Position numbers and translations under genes: made by a program
Part shown: in pieces, positions 1-7,244 of the stretch
Position numbering within the stretch: the first letter of the stretch is position 1
Layout of the letters: every line of letters starts with the position of its first letter
Notes under the pieces: model-generated
Told to the model about the DNA's origin: nothing
The model's database searches: none
Seen by the model: the letters and a program-made list of their open reading frames with translations, nothing else
Assembly (NCBI GenBank): GCA_030024085.1
Contig: JASEJE010000025.1
Coordinates: 1 to 43,878 of the forward strand
Source: Bacillota bacterium
Lineage (GTDB): Bacteria > Bacillota > SHA-98 > UBA4971
DNA length: 43,878 bases
Direction of reading: 5' to 3'

Positions 1-55
1 GGCAACCCGGAATCCTCTCCCAAACCGGCATGGATTTCTGAACTCACACTTAGCA
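1..55. repeat. Palindromic repeat, copy 1 (one arm, cut by window edge)
   Basis: Read on the minus strand, this is an arm of the repeat family that starts at the nrdJ stop codon (TAA-GTGTGAG) and runs through CAGAAATCC and TTTGGGAG to the core GGGTTGCC at the window edge. It aligns, with mismatches, to the left arm of the copy at 16706-16905 (GAGTGAGGGTGCAGAAATGC, then TTTTGGGAGGGGGTTGCC). The rest of the copy lies outside the window. It is more diverged than the other copies. Confidence 0.6.
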
Positions 56-2896
56 CTCACTATACCCGCACGCCATGCACTTGAGGCAGCCTTCCATGTG
101 CACCAGGTTCCACGTGCCGCACGACGGGCACAGGCTGAAGAGCTTGGCCGAGGCAGCCTCGTCGCCGGCAGAGGCGGCTGCCTCGCCTGTCGGCCCGCCC
201 AGCTCGTGCCGATCCCCTGCCTCGCCGCGCAGCTCTCGCAGGTAGCCGTCGAGGAACCGCCCGATGGCGTCTGGGACCGACCGGACCCTGTTGGGGCCGA
301 ACCCGATGCTTCGCGAACCCCCGATGCCCACGAGCTGGTCGGCGACCTCCTGCGGGTCGACCCCGGAGCGCAGCGCGATGGACACGAGCCTCGCTATGGC
401 CTCGGTAAACGCCGCGACATCGCTGCCCGCCTTCCCTATCTGCGCAAACAGCTCGATGGGGTGGCATTTCACGGTATTGAGCGTGAGGAAGAGCTTCCCG
501 AGGGGCGTCGCCTTGACGTCGGTGAATCCCTCCAGCCTGTCGGGCCTGTCTATCGGGCGAATCTTCCCCCATACGCCGTTGATGCGCTGGCCTGCGGCCC
601 CCCTGTCCTTCTCTACAGCGCCTGTCCGCGCGGCCTCGACCGCCCCGGGGCCCGGCCGGAGGCCGCTGGCGCCGCCTTCGCCTTGGGTCGCGCCCTTCTT
701 CGCCCCGACGGTGAGCACCTGCTCCTCGCGGCTCCCGTCCCGGTAAACGGTCACCCCCTTACAGCCCAGCTCGTACGCGAGGCGGAAGACCTCCTCGACG
801 TCTTCGCGTGTGGTATCGTGGGGGAAGTTGACGGTCTTGGAGACGGCGTTGTCCGTGTATCTCTGGAACGCGGCCTGCATCCTCACGTGCCACTCCGGTT
901 CGATCTCGTGGGCGGTCACAAAGGCGCGCCGAAACTCGTCCGGGATGCCCGCGATGCCTGCCAGCGTGCCACGGGAGGCTATCTCCTCCATCAGCTCGGG
1001 CGTGTAGACCCCAAGCTCCTTCGCCCGGGCTTCGAGCACGGGGTTCACCTCGACAAGCTCCTTGCGGTCCAGGACGTGCCTTGTGAACGCGAGGCTGAAG
1101 AACGGCTCTATGCCCGACGACGCCCCTGCGATGATGCTGATGGTCCCCGTCGGCGCGATGGTGGTGGTGGTGGCATTGCGCACTCGAAGACCCTGCTCCT
1201 CGCGCCTGCTCCCCTTCCAGTTCGGAAACACGCCGCGATGCCGCGCCAACTCGACGGAAGCCTTGCGGCTTTCTTCCAGGATGAAGCTCATAACCTCCTC
1301 AGCCAGAGCGACCGCCTCGTCAGAATCGTACGGGACGCCCATCTTCGCGAGGAAATCCGCCCAGCCCATCACTCCGAGCCCGACCTTGCGGTTGCCCTTG
1401 TGCATGGCCTCGATCTCGGGCAGGGGATAGCGGCTTGCGTCGATCATGTTATCCAGGAAGTGCATGGCTGTGTGGACCGTCTCGCGTAACCCTTCCCAGT
1501 CGATGGACGAACCTGAGTCGATGGACGAACCACCACACCCACGCTTCGTGCCGCTGTCGCCGCCATCAGCGTCAGGATCGACGGCGGCGCCATAGTGGGC
1601 GTTGACATCAGCATCAACACTGGCCTCAGCGCCGGGTTCAGTGCCGGGCTCGACTTCGGCCCCGCCCCCAGCTTCCCCGTAGCCATCGCGCTTTGTAACG
1701 AACTTGGCCACATTGATGGAGCCGAGGTTACACGCCTCGTAAGGAAGCAACATCTGCTCCCCGCAGGGATTGGTGGCCTCGTACATCCCCACATTCGGGG
1801 TGGGATTGAACTCGTTGAGCCGGTCGATGAAGATGATGCCCGGCTCGCCCGTGCGCCACGCGCACTCGACAATGAGGTCGAAGACCTCCCGCGCCCTGAG
1901 ACGCCCCGTGACCTCGCCGCTGCGCGGGTTCACAAGCTCATACTCGTCATCGTGTTCGAGAGCCTCCATGAACTTGCTGGTGAGCGCTACCGAGATGTTG
2001 AAGTTCGTGACCTGGCCGGGGTCGTTCTTCACAGTGATGAACTCCAGGATGTCAGGGTGGTCGACCCGGAGGATGCCCATGTTGGCCCCGCGCCTCACGC
2101 CGCCCTGCTTCACGGCCTCGGTGGCGGCGTTGAAGACCTTCATGAACGACACCGGCCCGGACGCGACCCCGCCCGTGGTCCTCACCACGTCATTCTTCGG
2201 GCGCAGCCTGCTGAAGGAAAAGCCGGTGCCGCCGCCCGACTGGTGGATAAGCGCTGCGTGCTTGAGCGTATCGAATATGCTCACCATGGAGTCCTCGATG
2301 GGAAGCACGAAACACGCTGAAAGCTGCTGAAGCTCCTGCCCGGCGTTGCTGAGCGCAGGCGAGTTGGGCATGAACCTGCCCTCGGCCATGAGGTTGTAGA
2401 ACGCCACCGCCGTCCTGACCAGCGACTGCGAGGAGCGTGCCACGACCCGCTCGATCTCACCCCAGGACACAGCGATAAGGCCCCGTGCAACCATGTCCTC
2501 GAATGCATGCCTGAGCGCCGCCCAGTCCCACCGCGTCAGGTCCGACAAGAAGGCGGGGCCCTCAGCATCCTTCGTGACCTCGTGGCCCGTAGCGGCGCTC
2601 TCGGCCGGCGCCCCCCACTCCCACTCCTCGGAGCTGCGCCGTCCCGCCTCTTCCTGCCCAGCCCCCAAACCCACGGCGCTCCTTGGCGACCCCGCGAGTT
2701 CGTCCTCGGGCCGCCTGTAGACCTGCGGATCATAGAGGGCGTCCATGAGCGCGATGTTCTTCGCAACGCGCCAGAACATCTCCTTCGGAGTCTCAACCGC
2801 CCTGCCCGTCTCGTCCTTTTTGAGATACCGGCTCTCAAGGACGGCCATCGCGTTGTTGGATAGCCGCGGCTCCGGCAAAGCCAAACACAAGCTCAC
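50..2896 (-). CDS. nrdJ: Vitamin B12-dependent (class II) ribonucleoside-diphosphate reductase
   Basis: Adenosylcobalamin-dependent ribonucleotide reductase that makes deoxyribonucleotides without oxygen; cytosolic. The 948-residue protein shows the NSPALSNAG and SACFVLPIEDSM segments near residues 180-200, GGTGFSFSRLRP, the active-site stretch NPCGEQMLLPYEACNLGSIN near residues 375-395, and a C-terminal zinc-ribbon-like tail with CPSC, CLKC and a final cysteine that fits redox exchange. The chosen start is GTG with GGGAGGGG six bases upstream. Three stretches look inserted relative to the family: about residues 65-118 (Gly/Ala/Glu-rich), about 402-465 (acidic, Gly-rich, with an imperfectly duplicated SSIDSG segment) and about 745-790. 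The upstream region carries two NrdR-like boxes and DnaA-box iterons. The stop codon coincides with the edge of a palindromic repeat. The family assignment is secure; the role of the inserts is unknown. Confidence 0.96.
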   Translation of the reverse strand: MSLCLALPEPRLSNNAMAVLESRYLKKDETGRAVETPKEMFWRVAKNIALMDALYDPQVYRRPEDELAGSPRSAVGLGAGQEEAGRRSSEEWEWGAPAESAATGHEVTKDAEGPAFLSDLTRWDWAALRHAFEDMVARGLIAVSWGEIERVVARSSQSLVRTAVAFYNLMAEGRFMPNSPALSNAGQELQQLSACFVLPIEDSMVSIFDTLKHAALIHQSGGGTGFSFSRLRPKNDVVRTTGGVASGPVSFMKVFNAATEAVKQGGVRRGANMGILRVDHPDILEFITVKNDPGQVTNFNISVALTSKFMEALEHDDEYELVNPRSGEVTGRLRAREVFDLIVECAWRTGEPGIIFIDRLNEFNPTPNVGMYEATNPCGEQMLLPYEACNLGSINVAKFVTKRDGYGEAGGGAEVEPGTEPGAEASVDADVNAHYGAAVDPDADGGDSGTKRGCGGSSIDSGSSIDWEGLRETVHTAMHFLDNMIDASRYPLPEIEAMHKGNRKVGLGVMGWADFLAKMGVPYDSDEAVALAEEVMSFILEESRKASVELARHRGVFPNWKGSRREEQGLRVRNATTTTIAPTGTISIIAGASSGIEPFFSLAFTRHVLDRKELVEVNPVLEARAKELGVYTPELMEEIASRGTLAGIAGIPDEFRRAFVTAHEIEPEWHVRMQAAFQRYTDNAVSKTVNFPHDTTREDVEEVFRLAYELGCKGVTVYRDGSREEQVLTVGAKKGATQGEGGASGLRPGPGAVEAARTGAVEKDRGAAGQRINGVWGKIRPIDRPDRLEGFTDVKATPLGKLFLTLNTVKCHPIELFAQIGKAGSDVAAFTEAIARLVSIALRSGVDPQEVADQLVGIGGSRSIGFGPNRVRSVPDAIGRFLDGYLRELRGEAGDRHELGGPTGEAAASAGDEAASAKLFSLCPSCGTWNLVHMEGCLKCMACGYSEC

Positions 2897-3072
2897 GCCA
2901 ACCCCTCCCGCAAAGCCTACCGTCCAGCAACCACCACATGGCTCATGGTGACACGTTGCCGTCTGTCACCGCGAGATGGCTCCCGGTCCACATGGACGGC
3001 AACAGGAACCCAAACCAGCGGCGGGTTTCCTATGTGCCGCATGGTTGATTGTCCTGTCGATTGATGGCAGCG

Positions 3073-3088
3073 AATCGATATATAGTGG
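3073..3088 (-). promoter_or_regulatory. NrdR box 1 (putative)
   Basis: Plus-strand AATCGATATATAGTGG matches the palindromic NrdR consensus ACACWATATATWGTGT at 12 of 16 positions, with an intact ATATATAGTG half. NrdR is the dNTP/ATP-sensing repressor of ribonucleotide reductase genes and normally binds a pair of such boxes. The minus-strand TATATA within it could also serve as the -10 element of the nrdJ promoter. Confidence 0.72.
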
Positions 3089-3104
3089 GCAGATCTAGCA
3101 TTCC

Positions 3105-3120
3105 ACACAACATGTAGGTT
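3105..3120 (-). promoter_or_regulatory. NrdR box 2 (putative)
   Basis: ACACAACATGTAGGTT matches the NrdR consensus at 12 of 16 positions. Its centre is 32 bp from that of box 1, the three-helical-turn spacing known for NrdR box pairs. Matching sequence, spacing and position ahead of nrdJ support each other. Confidence 0.7.
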
Positions 3121-3123
3121 TCC

Positions 3124-3171
3124 TTGTGGATAACTCACATTGTGGATGACTCGCATTGTGGGAGACTCCCG
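3124..3171. repeat. Three tandem 16-bp iterons, first carrying a perfect DnaA box
   Basis: Units start at 3124, 3140 and 3156: TTGTGGATAACTCACA, TTGTGGATGACTCGCA and TTGTGGGAGACTCCCG. The first contains TGTGGATAA (3125-3133), the exact complement of the DnaA box TTATCCACA. The second differs from it at one position and the third at three. The block sits 4 bp beyond NrdR box 2, on the side away from nrdJ, so the array may couple nrdJ expression to DnaA. That role is an inference; DnaA control of nrd genes is known in Escherichia coli. Confidence 0.68.
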
Positions 3172-3360
3172 CTTTCAACGGGCACTGGGGCCTGTGAAAG
3201 ATTGTGCGACTACCCCCTCCTCGCGCACGTGTTCCAGGAGCGAGGCGCACGCGTCCTCGACACACACGATACCCAACTGAAACGGGCCTGCCAGCCTATC
3301 CGCCCGTGAATACATCTCCCAGAATGGTCCGTTCTTCCTTTTATGGAAGGACATTGCCAC

Positions 3361-3684
3361 TCAAGGATTCCTGTCTTTCTGTTTCTTCGAGAGCTGTTTT
3401 GAGCGCTTTTTGAGCTTTTTCAAGTTCTTCTCCAGCGCCTTCGGGGCTTCTATCTTTTCTCCGGTCGAGAGAACGGCGAAGTGAACGAGCCCCCTATCCA
3501 AACCGACCGGTTCACCGCTTACCGGAACGGGGTCGGGTATCTCCTCCACCACCGCCAGGCTCACGTACCACCGGTCAGCTTCCCTGTTCACGGTGGCGGA
3601 GAGTATCCTGCCGTTTACTTTGGTCTCTTCCTTTTGAGTCACCGGCAACCCCTCACAAAAGTCGGGAGCGTTTTTCCCCCTCAC
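3361..3684 (-). pseudogene. tnpB: Truncated IS200/IS605-family TnpB relic
   Basis: The 107-codon frame contains a TnpB middle segment: GRILSATVNREADRWYVSLA, then EIPDPVPVSGEPVGLDRGL, which holds the first RuvC aspartate, then STGEKIEAPKALEKNLKKLK and the basic helix. A complete TnpB is about 370-400 residues; here the N-terminal domain, the RuvC II glutamate, the zinc finger and the last aspartate are missing, so the nuclease must be dead. The first 15 or so codons come from a palindromic repeat rather than from tnpB, and the frame overlaps the upstream B12-protein stop by 4 bases (GTGA). No matching tnpA is visible. Confidence 0.82.
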
Positions 3685-3689
3685 TTAGA
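3636..3689 (-). repeat. Palindromic repeat, copy 2 (one arm fused to the tnpB relic)
   Basis: On the minus strand it reads TAAGTGAGGG, then CGCTCCCGACTTTTGTGAGG, then the core GGGTTGCCGGTG, closely matching the left arm of the 16706-16905 copy. It starts at the 3' end of the B12-binding gene and supplies that gene's TGA stop. Immediately after the core comes the tnpB relic, in place of the usual palindromic centre. Confidence 0.82.
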
Positions 3690-5396
3690 ATAGCCGCCCA
3701 CGGCAACGCCATTCGCCGCCTCCGCAAGCAGTCTACGGACTCTATCTTTCTCGTCGAGCACGGTGTCGGAGCCCGGGTCCCATGCCCTGCACGCGCCGTC
3801 GACCATCCTCGTGACCACCTTGCCGCGCCCAACAGCGTTGCCGGCAAGGTGCGGCGCGTCGAGAAGCCCGACCCTTACTGCCCTGCCGAGGGCGACCGGG
3901 TCGAGCCACGGGTCGTCGCTCCCCGGCCTTGCGATCTCGCGGATGGCATCCAGGACGAGCCGCGCCTCAGCCACAAGCTCGTCCTTGCGCGCCGCAACCT
4001 TCGGGTCGCTCGCCATGTCGGGCAGCCCGAGAAGGCCCTGCCGGATCGCGCCGCGCGCGATTTTGACCGCCTCCACGATGTCCGCAGGTGTGGCTGCATG
4101 GTCAGCCTCCACGAACGACACCACGTGCACGATATGGGGCCTTAGGGCCATCTGCACAAGCACCGACGTCCCGAGCTGGCCCTTGGCCACGTCGAGATCC
4201 GTGGGATAGCTCAGAAGCCCGGTCCGCGTCTGGCGCCAGATCCGGAAGCCTTCGTCCTCGAGGGAGGACATAAGCTCGAGCTTGGCTAGCATCTTCGCCA
4301 CGTCCATGGGGGGCGAGGTGGACGGAGGGGTGTTGAACATGAATTGCGCCACGTAGTCATGCACCCCGGCCGCCTTTGCGTTGTATGCGGCGAGGTACGC
4401 CGCGGCCACGGCGACGCTATCGGGAGCGTCCCTCAGGCTCCAGTGGTGAGCCTCGTTCACCTCCACCGGGATGCCGTTCCTCGCATGCCAGGCCATGGCT
4501 CGCTGGGCCTCGGCTATCGAGTCTTCGAGCATCCTCGAGCTGCGACCGTCAAGCACGTTGTACCAGAAAAGGGGCACCGCACCCCAGGCGAGGTTGATGG
4601 TCTCCTTCAGCATCTTTGCCATGCGGATCTGGTCCCGCGTCCCGCTGTACGAGCGCAGAAGCGGGTAATTGCCCGTCCGCGAGGCCTCATATAGCCGCCT
4701 GAAATCGTCGGCGCTCCTCACAGGCACCCCGCCCGCGCCGTCCTGGCTGTGGTCCATTTCTTTGGGCCTGAAGAAGCTCTCCTGGGCGTTCTGGTCCGGG
4801 CCGATGGATATCACATCCAGAAGCCTTGACTCGGCAAGCTCCCTCACGCCCTCGGTGGTCGCCGCAAGCGAGGGCAGGCCGAAGTGGTGACGGATAAGCG
4901 GGTAAGGGTGCTTTGTCATAATGCGCTCGACGAGGCTGTCAGGCCAGAGCCCGCCGGCGCCGGTCGCGGACGCTGCCCCGCTCGTGGACGCTCCCGTGGC
5001 CCCCGCACCGCTGCTGCGGAGGTAGCCGATGGTGGCCTCATCGTCTTCGCTGCCGTCGAAGACGCGCTCGAAAAGGCCCGTGGCCTCAGCCACTCGCGCC
5101 ACAGGCGGAGTGCCCCCGAAGACGAACCTGCGCCCGAGAAGCCCCTCCCGCGATAGCATCTCTTTGAGCTCCGAAAACAGCCTCTCGGCGGCCTCGGGCG
5201 TCAGCCTGTAACTCACCCCCACGATGAGCGGGTCCTCTTGCTTTATCGCGTCGACGAGCCTCTCAACGGACACCGCCGGCCCGAGAAACACAGTCTCGTA
5301 GCCCTGGGACTCAGCAAGCCTGAGGAAGTTGTACACGCCTGCAACGTGAACGCAGTCGCCGATCGCTGCACCGATGATCTTTCTCTTGCGCGTCAT
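3681..5396 (-). CDS. B12-binding mutase-like protein (function unknown)
   Basis: The 571-residue protein starts with a Rossmann-like cobalamin-binding region: IGDCVHVAGVYNFLRLAE resembles the histidine-loop motif of B12 proteins (DxHxxG), but with one extra residue between Asp and His, followed by the usual YETVFLGPAV and IVGVSYRLTP strands. An Ala/Gly/Ser linker near residues 130-150 joins it to a large domain of about 400 residues that could be a TIM barrel like those of glutamate mutase E or methylmalonyl-CoA mutase; this is inferred from size and arrangement. The ATG overlaps the preceding gene's TGA by 4 bases, so the two are translationally coupled. The substrate is unknown. Base-off B12 binding through the shifted histidine is not certain. 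Confidence 0.72.
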   Translation of the reverse strand: MTRKRKIIGAAIGDCVHVAGVYNFLRLAESQGYETVFLGPAVSVERLVDAIKQEDPLIVGVSYRLTPEAAERLFSELKEMLSREGLLGRRFVFGGTPPVARVAEATGLFERVFDGSEDDEATIGYLRSSGAGATGASTSGAASATGAGGLWPDSLVERIMTKHPYPLIRHHFGLPSLAATTEGVRELAESRLLDVISIGPDQNAQESFFRPKEMDHSQDGAGGVPVRSADDFRRLYEASRTGNYPLLRSYSGTRDQIRMAKMLKETINLAWGAVPLFWYNVLDGRSSRMLEDSIAEAQRAMAWHARNGIPVEVNEAHHWSLRDAPDSVAVAAAYLAAYNAKAAGVHDYVAQFMFNTPPSTSPPMDVAKMLAKLELMSSLEDEGFRIWRQTRTGLLSYPTDLDVAKGQLGTSVLVQMALRPHIVHVVSFVEADHAATPADIVEAVKIARGAIRQGLLGLPDMASDPKVAARKDELVAEARLVLDAIREIARPGSDDPWLDPVALGRAVRVGLLDAPHLAGNAVGRGKVVTRMVDGACRAWDPGSDTVLDEKDRVRRLLAEAANGVAVGGYSK

Positions 5397-6493
5397 GCCA
5401 CCGCCTCCCTTCCTTCGAGGATGAACCTGTGGAGGTCCCCAACGTCCATCCCGTCAAGCCCGAGGTTCCGAAGGGAACGCCCGGATGCCCGGAAATCCTG
5501 CCCCGTGATGGCCGAAGCGAGCTCGATCACAGCGTCCATCGTGGGAGTGGGAACGTCGACCATCTCTCCCAGGGACGATATCGGGACGAGCCCTGTCGGA
5601 ACGTCCTCCAGGATATAGCGGGTGTTCACCTCGGCAGGCGCCCTGATCCCTTCGTACGCCCTGGTGTTCCTGATGGCCTCGTGGAGGTCGCGCCCGGACG
5701 AGCCGTACACCTCGGCGAGCCACTCTCTGGCGGTCCTTGCGGCCACTCCGAGCGCGCGGGCCACCTTGAGGCGCTCCTCATCTATTCGGGTTAGCACTCT
5801 CGCGACTGCCGGGCTAATCCCTTCGTGGTAGTAATCAAAGGACTCGTCCTGCTCTATCCTGGCGAGATTGAGGATGGTCGGGGTCGGATGGAAGACCGCC
5901 CCGATGTTGTCGAGCCCGGTCTCGAGAAGGTCAGACGCCGCAACAAACTGCGGAAACGCCCGCCTCAGCCTGCGTGCGACCTCTACCGTACGCCACGCGG
6001 GGAGGGCGGCAACCGGCACCGACATCTTGACGCTGAAGACCCGGATCTTGCCCGGTGCCAGAACCCTGCACGCATAGAGGAGCGACTGTGCCTCCGCGAC
6101 CACGACCTGCGCCAGGCAGCCGTGTTGTCTCAGGGTGTGGTCAAACTCGATGGCCCCCAGCGTGCGGCCGGGGTTCAGCACCACGGTGTGCCCTTCGTGC
6201 AGATGCGGCGCGAGGATTCGGGCGATGTCCCTGTGCGCGAAGGCAGGCACCACAACCATGAGCACGTCCGCGAAGGCAGCGGCCACCCGGGGCGAACCCG
6301 TCAAGTTGACGTCACGCGTGATCCCTTGGATCTGTCCCTCGAGTTCCAGCCCGCCGGCCTGCTCGATGTCGGATAGCTTGGCGCTGTTCCCGCTGTAGAG
6401 GGTGACGGGAAACCCCATGACCCCGAGGTGCGCGGCCATCGCCTGGCCGCCGTTTCCAGCGCCCAGCACCGAGAACCTGGTTTCAACCCTCAT
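5393..6493 (-). CDS. NAD(P)-dependent opine (octopine/nopaline) dehydrogenase family protein
   Basis: The 366-residue protein has an N-terminal Rossmann fold (VLGAGNGGQAMAAHLGVMGF, residues 9-28) and the opine-dehydrogenase C-terminal domain. The segment NIGAVFHPTPTILN, followed by FDYYHEGISPAVARVLTRID, carries the conserved histidines of that family. Family members reductively condense an amino acid with a 2-oxo acid, or act on related substrates. The start is ATG with GGGAGGG at good distance. It is the first gene of a pair with the B12-binding protein, which suggests a joint pathway on an amino- or keto-acid substrate. A c-di-AMP-type riboswitch lies about 410 bases upstream on the same strand. 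Substrate not assignable. Confidence 0.85.
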   Translation of the reverse strand: MRVETRFSVLGAGNGGQAMAAHLGVMGFPVTLYSGNSAKLSDIEQAGGLELEGQIQGITRDVNLTGSPRVAAAFADVLMVVVPAFAHRDIARILAPHLHEGHTVVLNPGRTLGAIEFDHTLRQHGCLAQVVVAEAQSLLYACRVLAPGKIRVFSVKMSVPVAALPAWRTVEVARRLRRAFPQFVAASDLLETGLDNIGAVFHPTPTILNLARIEQDESFDYYHEGISPAVARVLTRIDEERLKVARALGVAARTAREWLAEVYGSSGRDLHEAIRNTRAYEGIRAPAEVNTRYILEDVPTGLVPISSLGEMVDVPTPTMDAVIELASAITGQDFRASGRSLRNLGLDGMDVGDLHRFILEGREAVA

Positions 6494-6718
6494 TTCGTTC
6501 CCTCCCTGTTCTCTCGCTGAGGACCAGACGCCGCTTCGTTGCGGGATTTCGCCTCCCTGGCGGAACCGCCGCGGTGCGCACCGGCACCGCCCCTGGCGGC
6601 GCTTCGGGTAATGCGATGCCCGACGACATGAGCGGGTCGACAGGCGCTTCGGATCGCGCGCCCGCCGGCCGCGCGCCAGGCTCTGCGGCTATTGCGCATG
6701 TTGCGCCCGTGCGCCGCG

Positions 6719-6883
6719 TCACCTGCGTCTTGCCCTGATTGCGGCCGCATCGAGCCATCCGCGGAGGGAGGACAACGAAGTGGCAGAGGGAGGTAGAAGC
6801 AAATCACCCAGGGTGGGTACTCCCTGGGTGAAGTCACAGTCGACTGACATGGCAAGACCATGCCCCGGTCGCAGGACTTCCAC
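6719..6883 (-). CDS. Possible 54-residue protein or leader peptide downstream of the riboswitch
   Basis: A GTG codon at 6883 lies eight bases after a very strong AGAGGAGG ribosome site that directly follows the riboswitch. The frame reads MEVLRPGHGLAMSV, continues through DFTQGVPTLGDLLLPPSA, and ends IRARRR before TGA. Its coding sequence overlaps the 6804-6831 hairpin, so translation and hairpin formation would compete. No known family is recognised. It may be a genuine small protein, a leader peptide, or the start of a decayed gene that the riboswitch once controlled. Confidence 0.35.
   Translation of the reverse strand: MEVLRPGHGLAMSVDCDFTQGVPTLGDLLLPPSATSLSSLRGWLDAAAIRARRR
6804..6831 (-). 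terminator. Hairpin after the riboswitch, possible terminator
   Basis: On the minus strand TCACCCAGGG and CCCTGGGTGA form a perfect 10-bp stem with an 8-base loop, followed by TTTGCTTCT. It sits about 75 bases past the riboswitch core, a place typical for an expression platform. The tail is only partly U-rich. Confidence 0.5.
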
Positions 6884-6904
6884 CCAACCCACCTCCTCTT
6901 CCCA

Positions 6905-7114
6905 CGCTTACGAGGTTAGCTGACGGGCTCGGATCGAAAGAGTGTGACCCGTCCCGGGTGGAGCGCTGTGGTGCCGTCGCGTATCAGCCGGAGAGACGTT
7001 GCAAGAATCGTCCACGTCCCGCCGACGCACGGCCCGCAGGCACCGACCGCCGGGATTAGCCCCAAAAAGTTGGGTCCCCCGCTTCCCATAAGAGGGAACT
7101 CAGCGTTCAAGCGG
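6905..7114 (-). ncRNA. Cyclic di-AMP riboswitch (ydaO/yuaA type)
   Basis: The minus strand shows the hallmark blocks of the ydaO leader in order: CCGCTTGAACGCTGA at the 5' side (from 7114), then AAGCGGGGGACCCAA with a TTGGGGCTAATCCC partner, a variable GC-rich stem, and the 3' block CCGTCAGCTAACCTCGTAAG followed by CG. The closing stem pairs CGCTT near 7112 with AAGCG at 6905-6909. These riboswitches sense c-di-AMP and usually turn off genes for cell-wall hydrolases, potassium uptake or osmolyte handling. Here the next clear genes on the strand are the opine-dehydrogenase/B12 pair about 410 bases on, an unusual target. Confidence 0.9.
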
Positions 7115-7201
7115 ATCGGCTGGTCCTCATCGGCCGTTTTGGTTTTGGTTCAATTGCATTGTATCATTCCGGAGGCGCCGCGTCAAATCCTGCGAGCAAC
7201 C

Positions 7202-7242
7202 GTACGTGTCAAGAAGACTGCCCCAGTCTTCTTGACACGTAC
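7202..7242. repeat. 41-bp perfect palindrome with 3-base loop
   Basis: Arms GTACGTGTCAAGAAGACTG (7202-7220) and CAGTCTTCTTGACACGTAC (7224-7242) are exact complements around CCC. No U-tract follows on either strand, so it does not look like a standard intrinsic terminator. It sits at the broken upstream edge of the acetyltransferase-like remnant. Confidence 0.85.
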
Positions 7243-7244
7243 CC

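Larger units (their letters stand above)
2897..3360. other. Control region upstream of nrdJ, no gene
   Basis: This 464-base stretch has no convincing gene. It holds a leader of about 180 bases for nrdJ, two NrdR-like boxes (3073-3088 and 3105-3120) and three 16-bp iterons with a DnaA box (3124-3171). The 3172-3360 part lies between the iterons and the tnpB relic. It contains a weak inverted repeat (CTTTCA near 3172, TGAAAG near 3194) and a possible 61-codon minus-strand frame at 3175-3360 that has no recognisable similarity and no good ribosome site. Confidence 0.6.

Noticed and set aside
98-1489. Plus-strand frame of 463 codons opposite nrdJ
   Set aside because: Shadow frame of nrdJ with no recognisable features.
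2917-3156. Minus-strand frame of 79 codons upstream of nrdJ
   Set aside because: It overlaps the NrdR boxes and iterons and has no ribosome site; better explained as the nrdJ leader.
2897-3175. Cobalamin riboswitch upstream of nrdJ
   Set aside because: Looked for because the enzyme uses B12; no B12-box-like GCCACTG segment or long structured leader was seen, while NrdR boxes were.
6490-6861. Minus-strand frame of 123 codons between the riboswitch and the opine-dehydrogenase gene
   Set aside because: Arg/Ala/Gly-rich with no similarity; its start has no good ribosome site, and the stronger site nearby sets a different frame (6719-6883).
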